Positions 49,261-56,731 of a stretch of 64,000 nt of DNA are shown here, piece after piece. The notes under the pieces were generated by a model, which was not told the DNA's origin, made no database searches, and was given only the letters and a program-made list of their open reading frames with translations. Every line of letters starts with the position of its first letter. Within the stretch, counting starts at the first letter, position 1. The position numbers were made by a program, and so were the translations under genes. Source of the stretch: Streptomyces beigongshangae (GTDB taxonomy: Bacteria > Actinomycetota > Actinomycetes > Streptomycetales > Streptomycetaceae); contig NZ_JAHKJW010000030.1 in assembly GCF_019710745.1 (NCBI RefSeq), forward strand, positions 34,493 through 98,492. The letters are read 5' to 3'.

Positions 49261-49386
49261 GGAAGACCTCCTGTGGGAGCTTGTGCGGCGGTGCACAAAG
49301 TCTTGCGGTGATCGATGGTAGGCAGGGGACCGGCTCCCGGCCACCCATTCGACCCAACGATTCCCCGGGACTTCGGGCACCGCCCC

Positions 49387-49458
49387 GCGGGTAGGCGGTT
49401 CGACCGCCTCGCGGGTACGCGGTTCAGCCGCCTCGCAGGTGCGCGGTTCAGCCGCGGA
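49387..49458. repeat. three 24-bp tandem repeats over the kinase stop
   Basis: Units start at 49387, 49411 and 49435 and differ at a few positions (for example GCGGGTACGCGGTTCAGCCG). Each unit carries an internal GGCGGTT/AACCGCC-like inverted repeat. The third unit contains the kinase stop (49448-49450). Confidence 0.88.
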
Positions 49459-50974
49459 CCTGGCCCAGCCACTGGAGGGTCCGGCCGATCTCGGCGACCA
49501 GCGGGTGACCGGGACCCCGCAGCCGTTCGGCGTCGTACCGGAGCCGGGCCAGTGTGTCGTGGGCTGCGGCCCGGTCCCCGAGGGCGAGGAGCAGGTGCCC
49601 GATGCGGCGCCGCACCTCGAAGGAGAGTTCGGCGTCCTGGGCGACGTACTGGTTCTCGTAGTACGGCAGCAGCGCGCGGTACTCGGCGAGCGCGGCGGCC
49701 GGCTCGCCGAGCTGTTCCAGGCACTGGGCGGCCTCGTAGCGGAAGCGCAGGGACTGCGGGTCGGCCTGCCCGGCCTCGGTGGCCCGTTCGCCGGCGAGGC
49801 GGCGCAGTTCGGGCAGGGCGCGGCGGTACTGGCCGTCGTCCATCAGTGTGGCCGCGTACTGCTTGCGCAGGGTGCGCACGACCGGCGAGTGCTCGCCGTG
49901 CTGAGCGGCGGCGGCCGGCAGGATCTGGCCGAGGATGTCGACGGCCTGGGTGATGCGGCCCTCCCCGAGGAGCCGTTTGACCTCGTCGACCGCCCCCGCG
50001 ACGTCCGGCTTCTCCACGGCGGGCGCGGCCTGCGGCTGCGGCGCGGGCGTACGGGCGCGGTCCGGCCAGGGGGCGTGCGGGCGCAGGAAGGGGCGCGTGG
50101 GATCGAGCGGCCCGCCGCTCGGGACACCGCGCGCGGGGAGCAGCGGCAGCAGCTGCTCGTACGTCTCCTGGGCGGAGCCGGGGCGGTGCTGCGGGTCCTT
50201 GGCGAGCAGCCGCAGCACGAGGGCCTCCAGCGCCTCGGGCACCTCGGGGCGCAGCCGGCGGACCGGCACGGGCGGCTCGTAGAGGTGGCGGTGCAGCACG
50301 CCGAGGGCGGTCGAGCCCGAGAACGGCACGTCCCCGCTGAGCAGTTCGTGCAGCAGCACACCGAGCGCGTACAGATCGGTGTACGGGCCGACCGCGCCGC
50401 CCATCGCCTGCTCGGGGGCCATGTAGGCGGGCGATCCGATGGGCGAGCCGGTGTGCGTGAGACGGGTCGTGTCCGTGTCCATCACCGACGCGACGCCGAG
50501 GTCGAGGACGGTGACCGTGCCGTCCTGCTTGATCATCACGTTGCGCGGCTTGAGGTCGCGGTGGACGATCGGCACGGCGTGCACCGCGGAGAGCACGGCG
50601 CACAGTTGCGCGGCGACCGAGACGGCCCACGGCCAGGGGTAGGGGTCGTGCTCGGCGAGGTGGTCGGAGAGGTCGGCCCCGTCGACGTACTGCATGACGA
50701 GGAACAGCTCCTCGCCCTCGCTGCCCGCGTCGTGGACCGTGACCAGGCCGGGGTGGTCGACCTGGGCGGTGACGCGGCACTCGCGCGCGAACCGGCGGCG
50801 CAGCTCGTCGGCCTCCTGGCCCGCGACCTTGTCCGGCCGCAGCAGCTTGACCGCGACACGCCGGTCCAGGCGCTGGTCGTACGCCGTCCACACCTGGCCC
50901 ATGCCGCCCTGGCCGATGAGCGTGGACAGTTCGTAGCGGTCGGTGATCACACGTCCCGACGCCGCCACCGTCAC
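49448..50974 (-). CDS. Ser/Thr protein kinase with TPR-like C-terminal half
   Basis: A 508-residue Hanks-type kinase. G loop LIGQGGMGQVW, ATP Lys in VAVKLLRP, catalytic loop HRDLKPRNVMI, DLG in place of DFG (VLDLGVASV), and PAYMAPEQ. The kinase domain ends near residue 265. No membrane helix or PASTA repeat follows; instead residues about 320-505 are helical repeats of tetratricopeptide type (AVDILGQILPAAAAQHGEH, PELRRLAGERATEAGQADP), suggesting a cytoplasmic, protein-docking kinase. GTG at 50974 overlaps the upstream membrane protein's stop (GTGA), so the two proteins are coupled. Confidence 0.9.
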   Translation of the reverse strand: MTVAASGRVITDRYELSTLIGQGGMGQVWTAYDQRLDRRVAVKLLRPDKVAGQEADELRRRFARECRVTAQVDHPGLVTVHDAGSEGEELFLVMQYVDGADLSDHLAEHDPYPWPWAVSVAAQLCAVLSAVHAVPIVHRDLKPRNVMIKQDGTVTVLDLGVASVMDTDTTRLTHTGSPIGSPAYMAPEQAMGGAVGPYTDLYALGVLLHELLSGDVPFSGSTALGVLHRHLYEPPVPVRRLRPEVPEALEALVLRLLAKDPQHRPGSAQETYEQLLPLLPARGVPSGGPLDPTRPFLRPHAPWPDRARTPAPQPQAAPAVEKPDVAGAVDEVKRLLGEGRITQAVDILGQILPAAAAQHGEHSPVVRTLRKQYAATLMDDGQYRRALPELRRLAGERATEAGQADPQSLRFRYEAAQCLEQLGEPAAALAEYRALLPYYENQYVAQDAELSFEVRRRIGHLLLALGDRAAAHDTLARLRYDAERLRGPGHPLVAEIGRTLQWLGQVRG

Positions 50975-51585
50975 CTGCCGTCCTCGTGCTTGCGGAGGTA
51001 GTCGCTCAGCTCGTCGAGCTCGGCGCGCACCTGGTCGATACGGGCGGGCGCGGGACGCTGCGGCGGCGGGACCGGCGTCGGGGTGGGCGCCGGACCGGCG
51101 AGCGGGGGCTGGGGCCGGGGTATCGGGGTCATCGGCGGCACCGGGGTGTGGGGGCCGGCCGCGGCGGCGTACGGCGGCTGCGGGTAGCCGTACGCCTGCG
51201 CCGGGGGCTGCGGGTGCGCCGGGTGTCCCGCGTACGCCCGGTCCAGCCGGCGGTAGTGGCGGATCTCCGCCGCGAGGTAGTACGGGACCACGGGGAGCAG
51301 GGAGCCGAGGAGCAGGGTGAAACCCGTCCAGCCGCCCGGGGTGTGGATCTCGTCGCCGGGCTCGGTGCCGATCAGGACGAACCCGAGGGTCTCGGCCGCG
51401 AGAGTGGCCACGAGCAGGCCCCAGTCGAGCGACTTGCGGGTCACCAGCGCCAGGCGCAGCATCATCGTCCAGCCGAGCAGGCCGCAGCTGCACACGGAGA
51501 TCACCACGAAGAGCGCGCGCAGGGAGACCAGCTGCCCGGTCGGAGGTGGCGGCTTCACCGGCTGCGCCGGGCCATGGCCGTGCAT
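50971..51585 (-). CDS. membrane protein with Pro-rich tail, coupled to the kinase
   Basis: A 204-residue protein with three membrane helices (about residues 20-45, 52-72, 86-106) and a 75-residue Pro/Ala/Tyr-rich cytoplasmic tail (PQPPAQAYGYPQPPYAAAA) that ends in a short helix. Its stop overlaps the kinase GTG, so it may be the kinase's membrane partner or substrate; the tail has several Thr next to Pro. ATG at 51585 with GGAG upstream. Confidence 0.7.
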   Translation of the reverse strand: MHGHGPAQPVKPPPPTGQLVSLRALFVVISVCSCGLLGWTMMLRLALVTRKSLDWGLLVATLAAETLGFVLIGTEPGDEIHTPGGWTGFTLLLGSLLPVVPYYLAAEIRHYRRLDRAYAGHPAHPQPPAQAYGYPQPPYAAAAGPHTPVPPMTPIPRPQPPLAGPAPTPTPVPPPQRPAPARIDQVRAELDELSDYLRKHEDGR

Positions 51586-51737
51586 GGTTGCTCCTGGAGA
51601 CCTGATGGGGCGGACGGAGGTACGGACGTACGGACGTACGCGTGCGGAGTCCGAGCGTATAGGCCGACCAGGGCAACTGGTCCAGGGTTGTACCGAACCG
51701 TTGTCGTGCTGGTCACCGCGCCCACCCCACGGGCCCC

Positions 51738-51761
51738 GGCCGAGCCCGGCCGGGCTCGGCC
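51738..51761 (-). terminator. possible terminator after the HNH lipoprotein gene
   Basis: GGCCGAGCCC-GGCC-GGGCTCGGCC, a perfect ten-base stem, about 110 bases past the stop, beyond the repeat array. Confidence 0.55.
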
Positions 51762-51782
51762 GGGCCGTCCGGCAATCCGCCC

Positions 51783-51874
51783 GAGCCGCTCAGCCCACCC
51801 GGTCCGCTCAGGCCACCGAGTCCGCTCAGGCCACCCGGTCCACCCGGTCCATCCGGTCCATCCGGTCCGCTCAG
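51783..51874. repeat. 18/9-bp tandem repeats over the HNH lipoprotein stop
   Basis: Three 18-base units (for example GGTCCGCTCAGGCCACCG at 51801) followed by nine-base units GGTCCACCC/GGTCCATCC and a last GGTCCGCTCAG that holds the stop (51871-51873). Confidence 0.85.
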
Positions 51875-52587
51875 TTCGCGCGGAACCGGCCCGGGGCCTC
51901 GGTCGGGGTGCCGCCCGTCGGGAGCTTCTGGCCGGGGCAGGACGACAGCACCTTCTTCATCGCGCTCTTCTCCGCGTCCGTGACCCACAGTTCGTACTTC
52001 TTCTTCACGGCCACCTGCCGGGCCACGTACGTGCAGCGGTACGCCTTGTGCGGCGGGAGCCAGGTCGCGGTGTCTCCGTCGCCCTTGCTGCGGTTGCGCC
52101 CGGCGTCCACGGCGAGGAGGTTCAGCGGGTCGTTGGCCAGCGCTATCCGCTTGCTCGCGTCCCACTTCCCGGCACCCTTCTGCCAGGCGTCCGACAGCGC
52201 GACGAGGTGGTCTATGTCGACCTCGCTGCGGCCGCCGCGCACGAAGGTGACGTCCTTGTCCGTGTACGGGTCGGGGTCGAGCCTGCCCGACGTCACCTCG
52301 CACTCGCCGTCGCCGAGCTCCACGTCCTTCAGGTCCCGCTTGAGGATGTCGTCGCGGGTGTCGCAGCCGTTCGAGTCGGTGTCCGCCCAGGGGCTGCCGA
52401 ACTTGTCCCGGTCGTACCCCGTCTTCGGCGCCCTGCCTTTGACGGTCAGCGAGTCGACGGCGGTGAGGGCCGCTCCGCCCGCGCCCGCGGTCTCCCGGGC
52501 TCCGGTGCCACCGGTCGTCTCCGCGGTGCAGCCGGCCGCGGCGAGCAGCAGGGCCGCGACACCGGCGGTCCTGGTCCAGAACGTCAC
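51871..52587 (-). CDS. GmrSD/DUF1524-type HNH nuclease-like lipoprotein
   Basis: A 238-residue secreted lipoprotein. Signal peptide GVAALLLAAAGC with a lipobox-like LAAAGC, then a DUF1524/GmrSD_C HNH-like domain: DTDSNGCDTRDDILKRD, the HNH-type VDIDHLVALSDAW, and NDPLNLLAVDAGRNRSKGD. A second half with Cys in YRCTYVARQVAVKKKYELWV. Exported HNH proteins of this type are common in actinobacteria; a nutritional or defensive DNase is possible, but no test is known to me. GTG at 52587 with GGGAG five bases upstream. Confidence 0.85.
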   Translation of the reverse strand: MTFWTRTAGVAALLLAAAGCTAETTGGTGARETAGAGGAALTAVDSLTVKGRAPKTGYDRDKFGSPWADTDSNGCDTRDDILKRDLKDVELGDGECEVTSGRLDPDPYTDKDVTFVRGGRSEVDIDHLVALSDAWQKGAGKWDASKRIALANDPLNLLAVDAGRNRSKGDGDTATWLPPHKAYRCTYVARQVAVKKKYELWVTDAEKSAMKKVLSSCPGQKLPTGGTPTEAPGRFRAN

Positions 52588-52663
52588 GGGCGCTCCCTCT
52601 CCTCGCTTGCCGGGCTCCGTCCCCGGCGGACGGTCTTCCCGCACTTCACCGTACTGGCGCGGT

Positions 52664-52686
52664 GGCCGCGGGGCATGCCCGCGGCC
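52664..52686 (-). terminator. possible terminator after mfd
   Basis: GGCCGCGGG-GCATG-CCCGCGGCC, a perfect nine-base stem about 190 bases past the mfd stop. Confidence 0.4.
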
Positions 52687-52873
52687 GGACGCACAGGGGC
52701 TCCGGCGGGTACGTGGCGCACCCCCCGGCGTGACCGGGGTGGTGCGACCGGGGTCGTGCGACCGCCCGGTCCCGGGAGACCTGCTGTCCCGCATCGCGCC
52801 CCGCACACCTCTCCGGTGGCCGCGGCACCGGCCAACCGCTCGGACGGCGCTTCGTGCGCGCCCCCGCGCGGCC

Positions 52874-55800
52874 TCAGGATCCCAGGACCGACGTCAGGAA
52901 CTCGCCCGTCCAGCCCAGCAACTCCCGTCCGACCAGCGGCTTTCCGCCGACCTTCGCCGTCTTGGGGCGCGGCACCAGGACCTGGTGGACGGACGGCTTG
53001 ATCACACTGCCCGGGTACAGGCGCTTCAGCCGCAGCTCCTGCGACTCCCGCAGCTCCACCGGCGCGAAGCGGATGTTGGTTCCCTGGAGCATGACGTCCC
53101 CGACGCCGCACGCCCGTGCGAGCATCCGCAGCCCCGCCACCAGCAGGAGGTTCTCCACCGGTTCGGGCAGCTTGCCGTACCGGTCGACGAGTTCCTCGCG
53201 CACCGCCCTGATGTCCTCCTCGGAGTTGACCGAGGCGATCGCGCGGTACGCCTGCAACCGCAGCCGCTCGCCGGGCGCGTAGTCGTACGGGACGTGCGCG
53301 TCGACCGGCAGCTCGATCTTGACCTCCAGCGGCGGCTCCTCGTCCGCCCCGCCGTCCATCTGGGCGCGGTAGTCCGCCACCGCCTCGCCCACCATGCGTA
53401 CGTACAGGTCGAAGCCGACCCCGGCGATGTGCCCCGACTGCTCGCCGCCCAGCAGGTTCCCGGCGCCGCGGATCTCCAGGTCCTTCATCGCCACGTACAT
53501 GCCCGCGCCCATCTCCGTGTGCTGGGCGATGGTCGCGAGGCGCTCGTGGGCGGTCTCGGTGAGCGGCTTCTCCGGCGGGTACAGGAAGTACGCGTAGCCC
53601 CGCTCGCGGCCGCGGCCCACCCGGCCGCGCAGCTGGTGCAGCTGGGAGAGGCCGAAGTTGTCGCCACGCTCCACGATCAGCGTGTTCGCGTTCGAGATGT
53701 CGATGCCCGACTCCACGATGGTCGTGGAGACCAGCACGTCGAACTTCTTCTCCCAGAAGTCGACGACGACCTTCTCCAGGGCCTGTTCCGACATCTGCCC
53801 GTGGGCCGTCGCGATCCGCGCCTCCGGCACGATCTCGCGCAGCCTGGCCGCGGCCCGGTCGATCGACTCGACCCGGTTGTGGATGTAGAAGACCTGGCCC
53901 TCCCGCAGCAGCTCCCTGCGGATCGCGGCGCCGATCTGCTTCACCTCGTACGGGCCGACGAAGGTCAGGACCGGGTGCCGCTCCTCCGGCGGGGTGGTGA
54001 TCGTCGACATCTCGCGGATACCCGTCACCGCCATCTCCAGCGTGCGCGGGATCGGGGTGGCGGACATGGTCAGGACGTCCACGTTCGCGCGCAGCTTCTT
54101 CAGCTGCTCCTTGTGCTCGACGCCGAACCGCTGCTCCTCGTCGACGATGACGAGCCCCAGGTCCTTGAACTTCGTCTCCGAGGAGAAGAGGCGGTGGGTG
54201 CCGATGACCACGTCCACCGTGCCCTCCCGCAGGCCCTCCAGGACCGCCTTCGCCTCGGTGTCGGACTGGAAGCGCGACAGGGCCCGCACGCTGACCGGGA
54301 ACTGCGAGTAGCGCTCGCTGAACGTCCCGAAGTGCTGCTGCACCAGCAGCGTGGTGGGCACCAGGACGGCGACCTGCTTGCCGTCCTGGACCGCCTTGAA
54401 GGCCGCGCGCACCGCGATCTCCGTCTTGCCGTAGCCGACGTCGCCGCAGATCAGCCGGTCCATCGGGACCGTCTTCTCCATGTCGTCCTTGACCTCGGCG
54501 ATGGTCGTGAGCTGGTCGGGCGTCTCGGTGTACGGGAACGCGTCCTCCAGCTCGCGCTGCCAGGGCGTGTCGGCGCCGAAGGCGTGCCCGGGGGCCGCCA
54601 TCCGGGCCGAGTACAGCCTGATCAGGTCCGCCGCGATCTCCTTGACGGCCTTCTTGGCGCGCGCCTTGGTCTTCGTCCAGTCGGCGCCGCCCAGCCGGTG
54701 CATCGTGGGGGCCTCGCCGCCCACGTACTTGGTGATCTGCTCCAGCTGGTCGGTGGGGATGTAGAGCCGGTCGCCGGGCTGGCCGCGCTTGGCGGGCGCG
54801 TACTCGACGACGAGGTACTCGCGGGTCGCGCCCTGCACGGTCCGCTGGACCATCTCGATGTAGCGGCCGACGCCGTGCTGCTCGTGGACGATGTAGTCGC
54901 CCGTCTCCAGGGTCAGCGGGTCGATGGTCTTGCGGCGGCGGGCCGGCATCCGGGCGCCGTCCTTGCCGGCGGCCTTCTGCCCGGTGAGGTCGGTCTCGGT
55001 GAGCACGGCGAGCCGGAGCGCCGGGTCGACGAACCCGTGGTCGATGGAGCCGCAGGACACCTGTACGACCGCGGGGGTCAGCTCGCGCAGTTCCGACTCC
55101 AGGCGGGCGGCGACGCCCTCGCCGCCGAGCACCTCGACCGTGCGGGCCGCCGGGCCGTGCGCCTCGGTGACGAACACCGTGCGCCAGCCGTCCGCGAGCC
55201 ACCCCTTCGTGTCGGCGAGCGCCTTCGCGGTGTCGCCGCGGTAGCTCTCGGGCGCGTGCATCCCGAGCTTCAGCGTGTCCGCGTCCCCCGCCGCGTCGGC
55301 GGCGGACGTGAACGTCTCGTCGGCCGCGAACTGCGACACCGACCACCACATCATGTCCAGCTCGCGGGCCCGCTCCCGGACGTCCGCGACGGACCACAGG
55401 GACGCCGCGCCGACATCGATGGGGGCCTCCCCGCCGCCGCCCGCCGTGGCCGCCCAGGACGCCTGAAGGAACTCCTGCGAGGTCGCCACCAGGTCCGCGG
55501 CGCGCGTGCGCACCCGCTCCGGGTCGCAGACGACGGCCATCGACCCCTCGGGCAGGACGTCGACGAGCAGCTCCATGTCGTCGACGAGGACCGGCGCGAG
55601 GGACTCCATGCCCTCGACCGCGATGCCCTCGGCGATCCTGCCGAGCAGTTCGCCCAGCTCGGGGTGTTCCTCGGCGAGCCGGGCCGCCCTGGCCCGCACG
55701 TCGTCCGTGAGGAGCAGCTCCCGGCAGGGCGGCGCCCACAGCCCGTGCCCGGCGACCTCCAGGGACCGCTGGTCGGCGACCTTGAAGTAGCGGATCTCCT

Positions 55801-56431
55801 CGACGTCGTCACCCCAGAACTCCACGCGCAGCGGGTGCTCCTCGGTGGGCGGGAAGACGTCCAGGATGCCGCCGCGCACGGCGAACTCGCCGCGCTTCTC
55901 CACCAGCTCCACGCGCGCGTACGCGGCTGCCGACAGGGCCTTCACGACGTCGCCGAGGTCGGCGCTCTGACCGGTGCGCAGGGCCACCGGCTCCAGGTCG
56001 CCCAGGCCCTTGACCTGGGGCTGGAGGACCGAGCGCACGGGCGCGACCACGACGGAGACCGGGCCGGTCTCCGGGTCGTCGGCGCGCGGGTGGCAGAGCC
56101 TGCGCAGAACGGCGAGCCGGCGGCCGACGGTGTCGCTGCGGGGGGAGAGCCGCTCGTGCGGCAGCGTCTCCCAGGAGGGGTACTCCACGACGGTGTCGGA
56201 GGGCAGCAGCGAGCGCAGGGCCGCGGCCAGGTCCTCGGCCTCGCGGCCGGTGGCGGTGACCGCCAGCACCGTGCGCCCCGCCTCCCGGGCCAGGGCCGCC
56301 ACCGCGAACGGCCTGGCGGCGGGCGGGCCGACCAGGTCGACGTGCATGCGGTTGCCGTCGCCGGCGGCCTTCACCGCTTCGGTGAGTGCGGCGTCCTTGA
56401 CGACGGCGTCGAGCAGACCGTGCAGGCTCAT
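52874..56431 (-). CDS. mfd: transcription-repair coupling factor
   Basis: An 1185-residue DNA translocase that removes RNA polymerase stalled at lesions and recruits UvrA. N-terminal UvrB-like region (PSWETLPHERLSPRSDTVGR), the RNA polymerase-interacting CarD-like domain (HEQHGVGRYIEMVQRTVQG), helicase motifs Walker A ICGDVGYGKTEIAVRAA, DEEQRFGVEH, MSATPIPRTLEMA, and the TRG motif GRVGRGRERGYAYFLYPP; the C-terminal TRCF domain is complete. ATG at 56431; GGAAAG is the likely ribosome-binding site. Confidence 0.97.
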   Translation of the reverse strand: MSLHGLLDAVVKDAALTEAVKAAGDGNRMHVDLVGPPAARPFAVAALAREAGRTVLAVTATGREAEDLAAALRSLLPSDTVVEYPSWETLPHERLSPRSDTVGRRLAVLRRLCHPRADDPETGPVSVVVAPVRSVLQPQVKGLGDLEPVALRTGQSADLGDVVKALSAAAYARVELVEKRGEFAVRGGILDVFPPTEEHPLRVEFWGDDVEEIRYFKVADQRSLEVAGHGLWAPPCRELLLTDDVRARAARLAEEHPELGELLGRIAEGIAVEGMESLAPVLVDDMELLVDVLPEGSMAVVCDPERVRTRAADLVATSQEFLQASWAATAGGGGEAPIDVGAASLWSVADVRERARELDMMWWSVSQFAADETFTSAADAAGDADTLKLGMHAPESYRGDTAKALADTKGWLADGWRTVFVTEAHGPAARTVEVLGGEGVAARLESELRELTPAVVQVSCGSIDHGFVDPALRLAVLTETDLTGQKAAGKDGARMPARRRKTIDPLTLETGDYIVHEQHGVGRYIEMVQRTVQGATREYLVVEYAPAKRGQPGDRLYIPTDQLEQITKYVGGEAPTMHRLGGADWTKTKARAKKAVKEIAADLIRLYSARMAAPGHAFGADTPWQRELEDAFPYTETPDQLTTIAEVKDDMEKTVPMDRLICGDVGYGKTEIAVRAAFKAVQDGKQVAVLVPTTLLVQQHFGTFSERYSQFPVSVRALSRFQSDTEAKAVLEGLREGTVDVVIGTHRLFSSETKFKDLGLVIVDEEQRFGVEHKEQLKKLRANVDVLTMSATPIPRTLEMAVTGIREMSTITTPPEERHPVLTFVGPYEVKQIGAAIRRELLREGQVFYIHNRVESIDRAAARLREIVPEARIATAHGQMSEQALEKVVVDFWEKKFDVLVSTTIVESGIDISNANTLIVERGDNFGLSQLHQLRGRVGRGRERGYAYFLYPPEKPLTETAHERLATIAQHTEMGAGMYVAMKDLEIRGAGNLLGGEQSGHIAGVGFDLYVRMVGEAVADYRAQMDGGADEEPPLEVKIELPVDAHVPYDYAPGERLRLQAYRAIASVNSEEDIRAVREELVDRYGKLPEPVENLLLVAGLRMLARACGVGDVMLQGTNIRFAPVELRESQELRLKRLYPGSVIKPSVHQVLVPRPKTAKVGGKPLVGRELLGWTGEFLTSVLGS

Positions 56432-56664
56432 GGGAGGGGCTTTCCGTCCGAGGATCGTGAGAGGTACGGGTGGCAGGGGCAGGGGCGAGGGCCGTGGGCA
56501 ACACGAGCCGCCCGACACGTCTGACGGGCCGGGGGTGTCCAGGGTACGACGCCCGCCCCCACCCTGCTCGCCCCTGTGGACACAGCCCCTCCCCGCCACC
56601 GCCTCAGGGGCTCCGCCCCCGAACCCCCGGCCACGCGGTTCCCGGCGGACGACCGGAAAAGGCC

Positions 56665-56700
56665 CGGTGCCGGACGAGCCCCCCGACTCGTCCGGCACCG
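56665..56700 (-). terminator. terminator of the second ABC exporter
   Basis: CGGTGCCGGACGAG (56665-56678) and CTCGTCCGGCACCG (56687-56700) around eight bases, 32 bases past the permease stop; a TTTT run follows on the minus strand. Confidence 0.75.
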
Positions 56701-56731
56701 GACCGCCCCCACCCCGCCGAGCCGGCGGCGG

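Noticed and set aside
51317..56524. A 1735-codon open frame on the plus strand opposite mfd and neighbours
   Set aside because: It is the antisense shadow of mfd, the HNH lipoprotein gene and the gaps between them; composition of the translation is His/Arg/Asp-rich without any family likeness. High GC DNA often leaves the complementary frame open.
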